A DNA stretch of 64,000 bases, from NCBI GenBank assembly GCA_027559495.1, contig JAMXSV010000012.1, positions 310,001-374,000 on the forward strand. The letters are read 5' to 3'. The translations under genes were made by a program, and so were the position numbers. Under the pieces are notes generated by a model. That model searched no databases and had not been told where the DNA came from. It worked only from the letters and a program-made list of their open reading frames with translations. Below, in pieces: positions 37,426-48,700 of the stretch. Origin of the DNA: Aurifilum marmelostoma. Taxonomy: Eukaryota > Ascomycota > Sordariomycetes > Diaporthales > Cryphonectriaceae. Positions within the stretch are counted from its first letter, which is position 1. Every line of letters begins with the position of its first letter.

Positions 37426-39387
37426 TTCTCCCTGATATTGTCTCTGTGAAATGATATGCCCTTATGTAGAGCTGGGTGAGGCTCGAGTATCGGATTTTCA
37501 TCTGGGCTGCAGATCAAGAGCTTTTCTTTCTTTTGGGGGGGGGGGGGCATCATGCACTGTAGCATTGGCGGGGAAGCCACGCATGCAGACCAATTGGGTC
37601 AAGGGCCACGCACACACGTCGTCGTCTGTATGCAGCGCGCTGAAAGTACGGCGTAAGCGGTGAAACCATCCCTCCGCGTTGACCGATTGGAAAATACATA
37701 GTAAATCAACTGGATCAAGCGTCAAACTTTGAATAGGAAAGTTTATCTCGGACTGGAAACCTATCGATTGGGTCAATCAATATGGAATGTCGATTACCAT
37801 CCAAGAATTAATTATCTATACATGAAGTTTAATTATGTCTCTTACGGTAGTCCTAAATAGTATCAGCTTTTGAGACAGTGAAAGGCACAAAAGATGAGAC
37901 TGAGAGACCGGAATTCTTTCAATTATTCTCATTTTTTTCACGACTTGTGCATCTATCTACCTATAGGTTTCATTACGTTTTGAGTGCCAAATTACGAAGG
38001 ATTAACATCATTGCTTAATCACGAGATTGGTGACCGAAGACAACCCTAAGGCCGTCGACGAGTAGACATACCCTCTCTCTCTCTTATGAGACTTTCATGA
38101 ATTCATCAACAAGCTGACGATCTGAGGCGGTTAGGAATATTACGGCCTACTCGGTACACTGATATTGTAATTAGCATCGATGTCGGTTTTGAATCAATAC
38201 GCTGTATCTCATAGAACAAACTTGTGCAAAATCTCAACATTCTGTTTTTTGATTCTGGGAAGCCCTTTGTCTACAAAGGGAAGTATGATTACTGACTGTT
38301 CAGGTGTTAATCACTGTACAAGTCAAAGGCTGCAGCTGCAGCTACCAGTATATTGTGTGAGGCGTTTATTAAGCAACTCATAGGTCCGCAAGGTAATTAT
38401 TGTGTACTAGTTATGCCACTGTTTAAGTTGCTACATCAGAGACTACTTTGAAGCAGCTAATTCAAGTCAGATCTCTATCAAGCATCAAAGAACACTTCGT
38501 AGTGAGTAAATGCACAGTAATCTGTGGTCACCAAATATCACATGAATATCGAGACTGGTAATACAACCAAAACTGAACACAAAATTAATTAATATTGCTC
38601 GGTTTCGCTGTTCATAGATCGACCAGAAAGCTCTCAACAATTTAGCGACGTAACTATCCACCTCTCGATTGGCCCTCGTCCATCGCTATTACCTCTTTCC
38701 ATTATCACTTCGATTTGCGACCGGGAAACAGAAGAAGAAGAACAAATAATAACAGCGGGCTTGGACCCGTGATTAGGGTGGTAATTAGTTTGAGGCTACA
38801 TGCGGCGATGAGCCGAGTCAGTGGCAGCCGCATCGAGCATCGTGAGCTGCTGCCAGCACTAACATGACACGGGCGAGCACGAGACATAATTACTTATTGC
38901 TCGAGTCAAAAGGCATGAAGGGAGATTGAAAGCCCACATAGTATAAACGAAGAATTGACACCACCAAAAATCACAATTGTAGTCTTCTGAGTAAAGGGCA
39001 TGTCGACGCCCTAGCTGAGAGCGGACGCAAAATCACAACGATGGTCATGCTGCTGTTTGGGACTGTCTTGTCCCGAGGGATGCCCGTGACGATAGCCGAA
39101 GGGAGTCCGAGGAAAGCAAGTTGCTTCTATCACACACTCGCAATGTGCTGAAGGACGCCTCGGAGCTGTGCTCGAATATTGCCTGTAAATATCTCAAGCT
39201 CCGTTTTTGGTTAAGACTTATGCATGCCAATGCGTTTCAGCCCACCAACGAGTAAATAAATAGAAAAAGAATTTCGACTAGACGACAAAGGGAAACTCGT
39301 TGACCGTCATGGTCAAACTACTGCAAATTGGATGTTTGTCACCAGAACACACACGATGGACCCGGTATTTATCACAAGTTGACCGTG

Positions 39388-39411
39388 TCAGCGCTCAGCG
39401 CTCAGCGCTCA
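39388..39411 (+). repeat. Tandem repeat TCAGCGC x3
   Basis: Three exact 7-bp copies followed by TCA, which makes three overlapping AGCGCT palindromes. Confidence 0.85.
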
Positions 39412-39872
39412 CTATATCGTCTCTAATGAAAGGGTATCTAAAACACATCTGGACACGTAAGGTGTTTGAAGGAGGAGCGGGAGAAAGAGACAGAGAGAGA
39501 GTATGGAAGGGAAGACGCGCGTTCCTATGTGGTGTCGAGTCTTGCATCTACATGACTATCACGCTTCCGTTCTCGACAACATTCGGCTGGCATTACTGAT
39601 CAGCTATGATACTTATGACGTGATCAGTCCATACATTGTTCGCATTCAAAACGGCGTGAGCAAGTCGTTTCAGGCAACAGTGCTGTTTTCCACGCAATAT
39701 CCTCCCAGAATGTCACGCTGTCACGACTGTCCCTCCTTGATGGGCTAGTTAATCAGCATTGGACGACAAGGCAGCAAGGACGATTCGGCGCCACATCTGG
39801 CCTGCGGATGAGCAAAGGAGATTGCTGTGCCGCCCCGATGAATGTCTGAAAGCAGGACTAAGTTGAAGATTG

Positions 39873-39917
39873 AAAAAAAAAAAAAAAAAAAAAGAAAGAA
39901 AGAAAGAAAGAAAGAAA
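39873..39917 (+). repeat. A21 run followed by (GAAA)6
   Basis: 21 consecutive A followed by six GAAA units. It may be the decayed tail of a retroposed sequence, but no element body was recognised upstream. Confidence 0.9.
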
Positions 39918-41243
39918 GGGACAATAAATAATAAATAAAAATGGGTGACCAGGCGTGCTAGGTAAGCGCGAAAACGGTTGGGACAAGGCCGCGATCAGTA
40001 AGACAATTGTATGCACTAATAATTAGTGACCTGCCTGGCACTGGCGACTTATCGTCTGGTGCTACGAGTGCCCGGGCACGCTGGGGTGAAAATGGATAGA
40101 TCAGGTTGACGTACTTGCTGCTTCGAACGCTTCAGTGTGATGTGATAGGATACATATTGCGTGTCCAATAGAGGACGATAATACGATACTACACTAAGGC
40201 GGCATAGGAACCCCACGGGAGAATGTTTCGAATAAACAAGACGGGAAGAAGGATTCGCAATCCGAGGAATGCATAGTGCTGTCACCCCAGAAAGAACTGC
40301 CATGGCTGGCACTGGTTCCGGGCTGTACCAAGTACTGTAACTCCCCCATTACTCCATAATCCTTGGAACTCATTGATGTCCGTTGGAAGGCTCCACCCCC
40401 TGTTGACGATCGCCCCGGGCTGACGGGCTGGCAAGCCACAGCTGGAGGCGATCCATCCCTAAAACCCAGTGCCGATCGGAGTCGAGGTGACGGCATAAGC
40501 ATTCGATCGGATCGAAAGCCGTAGCCTTCGCTCCGGGCGGCGGTTCACCTGCAGATCTGGCTGGCTGGCAGGTTTTTTGTTTGTTTGTCTCACCGGGAAG
40601 GGGTCGGACGAAATGATGGGCTCTGCGCAGGAACAGGACCCCGACTGGCAAGGAGGGTGCCACTCAAACTTGTTGTGGCACTTACTATTACAGTGTCGGT
40701 ATTTCACAGCCTAGGGGCTTGGGTTCGTCGTCCAGCGTTCCGCCCCCCCCCCTCCTTCCTTTTCTTCCTCGTCACCATATTCACGACCAAATTTGTGCCG
40801 ACAGACTGCCCGACAAGTACCCTAGGGTAGACAAGGCAGAGGTCCTTCCAGGGCCACTCCGGGCTGGCCAGGCCAGGCCCATCTCCTGCGCCCACTCACA
40901 TGTCCTATCATGGATCAGCCTAGTCGGGTACCTTTATCCTCTCTACTGATGCTCGTAACATGACGTAAAATCGACGTGATGGTGGTGGTGCCTGATGGAA
41001 CCGATCACTTGTGCTGTGAGTACCTGCCACACTGCCTCTCTCTCTTTCTCTCTCTCTCAATGATCTCTATCCCAGGCGCGTATTCACTTCCCATCACCTC
41101 CCCCGAGATTGAAAGTGGGAGGAGGTGAAAATCTTGGCCAATTCAAGTATATACCCATGTATCATAGTAGCAAGTTGAAACCATCGGTACTCGGATGATG
41201 CCGCCGTTACTTGCAGGGAACATACTATGAGTATGCCCATATC

Positions 41244-41267
41244 CCGTCTGCCCGTAAAGGCAGACGG
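41244..41267. repeat. Perfect 9-bp inverted repeat, 6-nt loop
   Basis: CCGTCTGCC and GGCAGACGG are separated by CGTAAA. It could form a stable hairpin. No gene end lies next to it. Confidence 0.8.
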
Positions 41268-41683
41268 TAAGAGATGTACAGATAAAGTACCGCAGTACAT
41301 ATCTGGCCAGCGACGTCACAGGCTGTCAGAAAAATCCAGGAGAGAGGTATTTATTGATTAAAGAAAATCTCTCCCAGGTGAACTATTGACTATCTCCTCC
41401 ACAGCGGCAGATTGACGCTTTTGACCCAGCTTCTGCTTGATGACCGTTTTCTTACTAGGACGAATTCATTTCGCCAATGATACCTCTGAATTTTTTTTCT
41501 GCTTCAAATTAGACCCTCCCAACTGGAACTCAGCGGCCTCAGATAAGGTTCCGGATGCGGGCGCGGGTGGACAAATGACACCCTCCCCACCTCCTCTCCT
41601 TCCTGGCTCGAACGTCTCGGCGGCTCCCGGCATACGACCACGCAACAATCACGATATCTGTCGCCAATATTGATCCTAGCCTG

Positions 41684-41691
41684 TATAAATA
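41684..41691 (+). promoter_or_regulatory. TATA box candidate (TATAAATA)
   Basis: TATAAATA with a pyrimidine-rich stretch downstream. It sits about 1.1 kb before the next modelled start (42812), implying a long leader or an unrecognised 5' intron. Confidence 0.4.
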
Positions 41692-42811
41692 CCTCACACG
41701 TCCGTTCTGGACTCTTGAGTCTTCACGACACGAGTCATTCCTAATCCAACCGCTGTTGTCAATCACCGATTTGCTACAACAACACGTGGACGACGACCTG
41801 CACAGACAAACAAGAAGAACTGTCGTCCTTGGAGTGCTATATAGTACTCCATAATTGTCGTCTGCAACAACTGCGACAAGTAGACTCACCGCCCACTAGG
41901 TGCTCCCTATCTTGCCCCACGCGCCTGAGGGACGAGGGACTGTGTGTGTCCCGCCCGGCCGCCCCCCTCCCCCCCCCTCTTAATTGCACCTTATTCGGGC
42001 ATACTACTCGACCCTCCTCTTTTCTGCATCGCCAGCTGGCAGTGTATTCCAAAAATTCCCCAAGGTGGTCCCGGCGCCGCTCTCATGGTACACTTGGATT
42101 TCGCCATCGAGTTTTGGGCTTTTGGCCAGCACAAATTTCCACACGATACCAAATAAAAACCTGCCTGAGATTGCCCGCGGTCCTGTTGCCATTTTATTTG
42201 GCCAAGACGCTGGCTGAAGGTCGTGGTCAACCGTTCGTATTAATCTCCCCTGGGAAATTACTTGTGCACTCGGTCTTCCATACTGTGGCACACATCCAGG
42301 GGCTCACCACCACCTCTATTTTTATGAAACTGCAACCTCACCCATCCACGATCAACTTCCGATCTCCTCTTTCTGTCTATTTCGCCTTCCTCCCCCTCTC
42401 TTCCCGGTCCTTGAAAGTGTCTACTGTTTCCAGCCTTCTCAAAGCATTTAAGAACGAAACAAGCAACATCGACACCATCACCAGCAGTACAACCGTCGTT
42501 AGGCTTTTGGACTGCACGGGCATCAAAATTGACGCTCATCAAATCTCTTTGCGAAAGTTATTTTTCACACGCCAACCACAACCCACGCCTGGACTCTTTG
42601 TCCACGACATCTCTCGTAGCGGCTTCAGCATACACAACACCGCCCCAACACCGGCTTCCCGATGACAACCTCCAAGGTCCATCACAGATCCTTGACGATC
42701 AGCATACGCGCTCCGCCGCCAATCCCGTCGCACCAGTCCAAGACGAGCCAACACAACACATCACACCCACATCACAAGCCTTCCAAGTCCACCCCGAACG
42801 CTGCCCTCGTC

Positions 42812-43382
42812 ATGTCGTCGGTGGGCCCATTTCTCACACTCCCCACGGCCGGGCCGGCCCTGCAGGACAGCCTGCCCCAGCACAACCGCGAGCTCACCCT
42901 ACGGAGGTATCTGCTTCTACAGGAGGAGCACGAGACCATCCGCCGGCACCTCGACGAGCTCTCCGCCATCATGTCCACCACCACCACCAACACCACGACG
43001 TCACCTGCACTCAGCCCGACCCGGCCCGGGCACAACAGGGTCGACTCGGCGACACGCAGGGCCAGCATGCCCCAGTTCAACGCACCGCGGCCCCGCATCC
43101 ACTCTCGCGGCCGTCGCAGGGGGCGGGGCCATGGACATGACGGCGTCCATGGAGCTGGAGGCCGCGGCGGTAGTAGACCCCATGATGCTCGCAGAGGTCG
43201 CCAGTGAAGAGGCCAAGCTGTTCAATATCAACGAGGGCATCAAGCGGTCGCTCACCGAGCTGCTCAACTGCGAGACGGTGCGGTGTGACCAGGCCCTCCG
43301 CCAGTGGATCATGGCCCGCCTGCTGGAAGTCGAGAAGGAGTTACGGGTCGGGCGACGGAGGAGGAGCTGCCCTACCGAGTGA
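42812..43382 (+). CDS. Conserved-looking fungal protein with two helical blocks; apparent frame break
   Basis: I do not recognise a named family. Starting at ATG 42812 the protein reads MSSVGPFLTLPTAGPAL, then a charged helix LRRYLLLQEEHETIRRHLDE, a Thr/Ser/Pro linker and a basic stretch. A second frame then carries MDMTASMELEAAAVV, EEAKLFNINEGIKRSL and TELLNCETVRCDQALRQWIM. Both halves look like real helices and fit together only if one base is removed between about 43085 and 43125, for example from the G5 run at 43119-43123. That gives 570 nt (189 residues). An in-frame ATG at 42662 could extend the start by 50 residues. It may be a small coiled-coil protein; no function is offered. Confidence 0.6.
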
Positions 43383-44327
43383 GGGATGGATGAAGACAGG
43401 ATAGAAGTTGAAAGTGGCAGAAGCGGTCATTCTTTGGTTCCTTTCCTTTCTTTCTGCATCGCTGCGGTGACTGGCGTTCATAGGAGACAACGTTTCAGGT
43501 AGGGAGGGCATGGGCAGGTTGATGACACACTCTCAAATAGTCTGCCATCGAGGGTATGGCGTTTTCTTGGCCTATTGGTCTTGGGAAGAGGATAGGGAGC
43601 TTTGGGAGGCAAGGGAGGAGGTCAACTTTGACATTCTTCGATTATGGGCGTCTGGAGTCGCAGCCATACATGCTGCTCACAGCTTTTGAGGTTTTGAAGA
43701 TACTTGATCAATATGAACATCTTGAATCATTTTTGCTTTTCATTGGAAGATGTACCACCCAATGGATACACTGTGGACGTGACCTGACTACACAGCTATT
43801 CACATGACAGCACGACGAGATCATGAGCACATGCTGTGATCTTGACTAATGTATTCTTATGTTTTGCTCTTCATTTCCCCTCTTCCCTGATGACTGTACA
43901 TGGCTTTCTACAATGAAGATGGAGATAGAGGACAGAAAGAAAACGTCAAAATGTAATTAAGGTGGAAAGATAGTTTTTCGGGGGGGTTGGGGGGGTAGGG
44001 GGTAGGGGGGAGGGGGGAGTCTCTCATGCCTGTAGCGGATTATTACATCAGCCGGGCCCAACGTCATTGGCGAGTTTCTCAAGGGTCGTTCTTACCTGGG
44101 AGTCTTCGGTCGTTGACTTCGACAGAGCATGGTCTAAACCTTTGCTAATACCTTTGTTTCCACCTCCACCTTTCTAGAGCCAGAGACCATCATTGTCTGC
44201 GGCACCCATTCATATCCTACACCACTGTGCAGCGTCTACCCCATCACACTCAACATTCATACACCAGACAGCGTTTTGGCGCCGCAGGTTCGAGTGCGAC
44301 TGCGCCTGTGCCCAGGCTTTCTTCGCC
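43383..44327. other. Intergenic region with G-quadruplex motif
   Basis: 945 bp between the helical protein gene and the cyclophilin gene. It contains the G-rich block 43980-44017. No gene recognised. Confidence 0.5.
43980..44017 (+). promoter_or_regulatory. G-quadruplex-forming motif, five G-tracts
   Basis: Runs of 7, 7, 5, 6 and 6 G are separated by loops TT, TA, TA and A. This far exceeds the usual four-tract rule. It lies on the coding strand, about 310 bases before the start of the cyclophilin gene. Confidence 0.7.
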
Positions 44328-45794
44328 ATGTCGGTCCTCCTCGAGACGAGCGCCGGCGATATAGTCGTCGACCTGTTAGTCGATTACGCCCCAAAGCTGT
44401 GCGAGAACTTTTTGAAGCTCAGCAAGCTCAAGTACTATAACTTCGCCCCAATCCACTCCGTTCAGAAGAATTTCTCCTTTCAGACAGGCGACCCTCTCGG
44501 TCCCTTGTCCTCGCTATCCGATGGCGGCTCGTCTGTCTGGGGCCTCCTGTCCTCTGATCCGGCAGACCGCACCTTTCCCGCCTTGTTCCACCCGAAACTC
44601 AAGCACCTCGAGCGCGGCACCGTCAGCATGGCCACCACTCCCAATCCCTCAGACGGCGGGGAGACCAGGCTGGCCGCCAGCCAGTTCATCATCACGCTGG
44701 CTGATGAGACCGACTACCTCGACGGGAAAGCTGCTATCTTTGGCAAGGTTGTCGAGGGGTTCGACGTCCTTGAGAAGATCAACGACGCGATAGTCGACGA
44801 GAAGGGGCATCCCCTAGCCGATATCCGCATCAAGCACACCGTTGTCCTCGACGATCCCTACCCCGACCCCGCCGGCATGCGCGAGCCCAGCTCTTCGCCC
44901 GTTCCCACCAAGGCTCAGCTAGCCACCGTCCGCATTGCCGACGGCGAGGTCGAGAATCTTGGTCAAGAGATGGACGAGGAGGCCGCAGAGAAAGCAGAAA
45001 AGGCCCGCCGCGAAAGGGAAGCACGCGCACAGGCCCTGACCCTGGAGATGATGGGCGACCTACCCTTTGCGGAGGTCAAGCCTCCGGAGAATGTACTCTT
45101 CGTCTGCAAGCTGAATCCTGTCACCGTCGACTCAGACCTGGAACTCATTTTCAGTCGTTTTGGCAAGATCCTCTCCTGTGAGATCATTCGTGATCGCAAG
45201 ACGGGCGACAGCCTGCAGTACGCTTTCATTGAGTTTGAGGACAAGGGCGCGTGTGAGGCCGCTTACTTCAAGATGCAGGGCGTTCTTATCGACGACCGGC
45301 GCATCCATGTTGATTTCTCCCAGAGCGTGAGCCGATTGAGCGAGATGTGGAGGACAGAGACCAACACAAAAAGACGGAAACACGCTTCAAACGGCAACAG
45401 AGGCGGGTGGGGTGGCGTCGAGGAGCTGGAGAAGTGGCGCAAGTACCGCGAGGAAGACGACATGCCTCAGCAGGGGGATCGCTACCACATGGTACACGGC
45501 GATGAGGACATGAAGGGTAGGGCCTACAGAGACGAGGAGCGCCGTTCTACAGGTGCTCATGGTTCCAGCCAGCGTCAGGGAGGCTCGAAACAAGACGGCT
45601 CTTTCTCAAGACGCGACCGGAGCCGGAGCCCTCGGGGATCGCGCCGCTCAGAGCCCAGAAGCGACAAGAATTTGGGCGTCTCGAGACGTGATCGAAGCAG
45701 GAGCCCCTGGAAAGCCCGCCATGAGTCGAGAAGAGACCAAGACTTCCGAGACAAACGCCGCGGAGAAAGCTATAGAGACTCGCGGAGGAGATGA
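44328..45794 (+). CDS. cyp6: Cyclophilin with RRM (PPIL4-type peptidyl-prolyl isomerase)
   Basis: One uninterrupted frame of 488 residues. The start MSVLLETSAGDIVVDLLVD is the normal beginning of PPIL4 cyclophilins; the frame stays open upstream, but that part is unrelated. The isomerase domain covers about 1-170 with FQTGDPLG, SQFIITL and AIFGKVVEGFDVL. An RRM at about 256-335 has RNP2 LFVCKL and RNP1 LQYAFIEF. The tail is rich in Arg, Ser and charged residues, with RDRSRSPRGSRR, resembling splicing factors. The family is nuclear and associates with spliceosome or RNA polymerase II factors. The RRM and tail make an mRNA-processing role likely; isomerase activity is inferred only, since several PPIL4 relatives lack active-site residues. 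Confidence 0.92.
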   Translation: MSVLLETSAGDIVVDLLVDYAPKLCENFLKLSKLKYYNFAPIHSVQKNFSFQTGDPLGPLSSLSDGGSSVWGLLSSDPADRTFPALFHPKLKHLERGTVSMATTPNPSDGGETRLAASQFIITLADETDYLDGKAAIFGKVVEGFDVLEKINDAIVDEKGHPLADIRIKHTVVLDDPYPDPAGMREPSSSPVPTKAQLATVRIADGEVENLGQEMDEEAAEKAEKARREREARAQALTLEMMGDLPFAEVKPPENVLFVCKLNPVTVDSDLELIFSRFGKILSCEIIRDRKTGDSLQYAFIEFEDKGACEAAYFKMQGVLIDDRRIHVDFSQSVSRLSEMWRTETNTKRRKHASNGNRGGWGGVEELEKWRKYREEDDMPQQGDRYHMVHGDEDMKGRAYRDEERRSTGAHGSSQRQGGSKQDGSFSRRDRSRSPRGSRRSEPRSDKNLGVSRRDRSRSPWKARHESRRDQDFRDKRRGESYRDSRRR

Positions 45795-48700
45795 GAAACA
45801 TCAGACTGAGGGCGCCATGACCCCTTGCCTCTTACGATACGAGGGTCTTGCAACGACCAGCCACTTGCGGTCCTACTGAGTGAGTTCGCTCCTTTGAATA
45901 TTGACTCAGATCACACATCGTAATCATCAATTCAATCAATAGCGAATCGATATGCATGACTTACGCAGCAGCCGTACTAGGATCTTCCCATCCCGGGCTT
46001 CTTGAAAGCTGGTGCGTATAACTGGTCCACTCTGGAACAGCCCGGCATTATTGGGGTGCGTGTCTGTATCATGCTACTCCAGCGGACTTGATTCCAAGGG
46101 CGACGACAACACAGACGTACTCAACCGAGCATCTATCCGTTTAGACCTATGAGGGCTAACCCCCCCCCCCCCCCTCTTTTTTTTTCATGACAGATGCGTA
46201 CTGCTCTTACATGAGACCCTCGGATCTGGTTGCTGTCAGCTCTGCATTCAAAACCTTGAGCTTTCCTTAGCAGAGGACAAAGTCGTCAGTCTTTGTTGGG
46301 GAACACCCCCTACCCCCTGGCCTAGACGAGTGTCCTCCTTGTGCGACCTGTCTAGGGTTACGGCCGCTCGAGCTGACTGGCTGACTGGCTCCCCGCCACG
46401 GAATATACTCTCGCCGTCAAGACAGATGAAACGGCTGCCCTGACACATTTCACGGTTCACGAGCAAGTAATTGCCGGTTTCTTCTCTGCGCGATCTGAGG
46501 TCGAGTCGCTAAATTTTGCAGCTACACATGTGTCTGCATGTCTTGTGGAGCGCACTGCCAAACCCTTGAGATGAGAACAGAAGCAGCTGCCTAAGAATAG
46601 GCCTCGGACCACAGGTCAATACGGTATATGGTTCATCTTTAATGGTGGACTTGCACAACCGTGAGACAGAAGGCTCCAGCGAACGGGGGTGAGGTGCCTG
46701 TTGCACACTCGCGAGTCTCAATTTTTTTTTCTTTTTGGCGCTTGTTGAACCAACCCCGGAGTGAATATCAGGGCCAATTGTCGCAGTCGTCTCTCTGCAT
46801 GGTGTTTAGCTGAGAGACATTGTATGGTCCTTCGATCTTGCCGCCGAACGCAGCCTTGAGCAATTCTCGTGGGACTTAAGGCCTCACGGGAGGCTTTTCA
46901 GCCGCTGAAAAGACTGTTTGATAAGGTGAATGGAAATTCGCAAGATTGAAAAGTTCATCAGTTGTTTGGCCCAAGTTTTGGGCCGGCTTGTCCGACTTCA
47001 CGGCCAACTCCTTCCCTTACCTGTCCTGGAGCTCCCGCAACTACCTCCAGATCTCGCTCGCATTGGCCTGAAGTCCTTTCAATTCCGCGGCGTGCTCTCG
47101 CTGTCCGCGTCTTGCTCAGTGTGGACTCGTCCCCCCCCCCCCCTGGTCACGTTTTCCAAGGGCTTCGATGAGGCCGGTTCCCATCTGCATCCGCCACATC
47201 ACACCAGCTGTTGGGGGACACAAAAGACAACGAAAACGCATCCTCTGAAACAATCTGCCGTGGAGTCCTTAACGCCCCGTGTGGAGTCAGTGACTTGTAC
47301 CTCGGAGATTTATACGTCTGACCAATGTCACATCCAGAGCACCAGAACTTCATTGCCCAGCAACGGCCTGTCACCACTCATGGCCTCTTGCAGATTGGCT
47401 GGGGTCAGGACCTTCGAGAAGCGATTAGGCATGGGAGTGACTGGTCTGGGCCACGAAGCTTGGCCCAAAACAATCATGGTGTTGGTATCCTTGTTACTCT
47501 GCCTGGTCAACTGCCGCAGTGACCTATCATAACCGCCTGGTTGCCTGCAGTCTTGTGCGGGCTCCCCATGTCTGGGCTCTTCTCAATGGCCGCGGTCGGA
47601 TATCCGACCTGCTCACAGGCATGTCAAGGTTTTCCTGGTACGACATGGCACATTAATGGCTGTCGTGCAGCTACAATTATTCTACGTGCCTGACAAAGGC
47701 TCGAAGCCTGCCCGCAAACCCCTTCACTTCCCATGGATCTACCTAACTGCGGAAGATTGAGCACGGTTCATGCCCCGAGAACCTGAATCTTGTTCTGAGC
47801 AAAGATACGTGATGGGGCGCACCGGCTTCCTGGTTTTCTCGGCCGCTTCTTTTATCCCTGAGTCCCGTCTGTGATCATGTGCGGCGAGCATCAGCAGCCA
47901 TTCTGGCTGAACTGAGAAGAACTGACAGCTTCCATGATGGGCTTCTGAGCCTGGATAGGCACAGATGGAGGCGGAACCAAGGCCACCGACACCTCCACCT
48001 TGAAGCAGGGGAGAAGCAATTGGACAGGCTTGGATGGAGCGTTCAGTCCGCACCCTCTTGTAGTCTGAGGCTGCATTCCAGACACTTTTGGATTCTGAGG
48101 ACGTGGATTGCATCATTCGTGCTCACTTGGTCATACAAGACAGGTGGTCAGGCTACTGGAGATGGGTCCGCCGCGATCCACGATTAACAAACAAGAGCAT
48201 CACCAATGAACGAGTCCAGTCATACGAGCTACATACACGATGCAGGTCGATCGGTCTTTTGCCTGCTAGATCTCATCTCTGGAAGGGCGGAACACCCCTT
48301 GCATCGTCTCCTACCAGGTTGAACTACACCCCAGGTCGACGGCGAAGTCGACAAGGAGCTCTGAGCCGACCGCCTTCTGCTCCTTGTCAAGCATCGCAAG
48401 CATGCAGCCGTCCCCTAGAAGCCAATTTTCGCTAAACGGCATCGTCCCCACAGTTCAGAGGCATCTTACTCTACAACGTCTGACTCTATCAGGGCTGGAT
48501 TCTTGGCTATGTCCGAAAGGTGCAGAGAAAAAATCGGCTGCCGAACAGCTCCACGTTCTCTTGGGCAGTGGTGGCACGAATTCCGCTGCGGAATCAAAGG
48601 GGGCTGGCATCGCAAATGAAGGTGGGCCAAGGTACTTTGCGTCGTTGCACAGCATGGTCTGACCACATCCGCCCGTGGATTAGCGCTCGAGAATAGCAGC

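Larger units (their letters stand above)
37426..42811. other. Large 5.4-kb intergenic region with A/T-rich segment and simple repeats
   Basis: No gene could be modelled. A G13 run lies at 37535-37547. By eye, 37.8-38.7 kb is richer in A/T than its surroundings. Later come a tandem repeat (39388-39411), an A21 run with GAAA repeats (39873-39917), a hairpin (41244-41267) and a TATA box (41684). An open frame at 41829-42665 has no ATG start and no recognisable motif; it probably lies in the leader of the next gene. Confidence 0.5.

Noticed and set aside
39873..39917. Poly(A) tail of a retroposon
   Set aside because: No target-site duplication or element body could be identified upstream; left as a simple repeat.
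46930..47532. 200-codon plus-strand frame
   Set aside because: No start context, domain or recognisable similarity, and it contains a C13 run; not supported as a gene.
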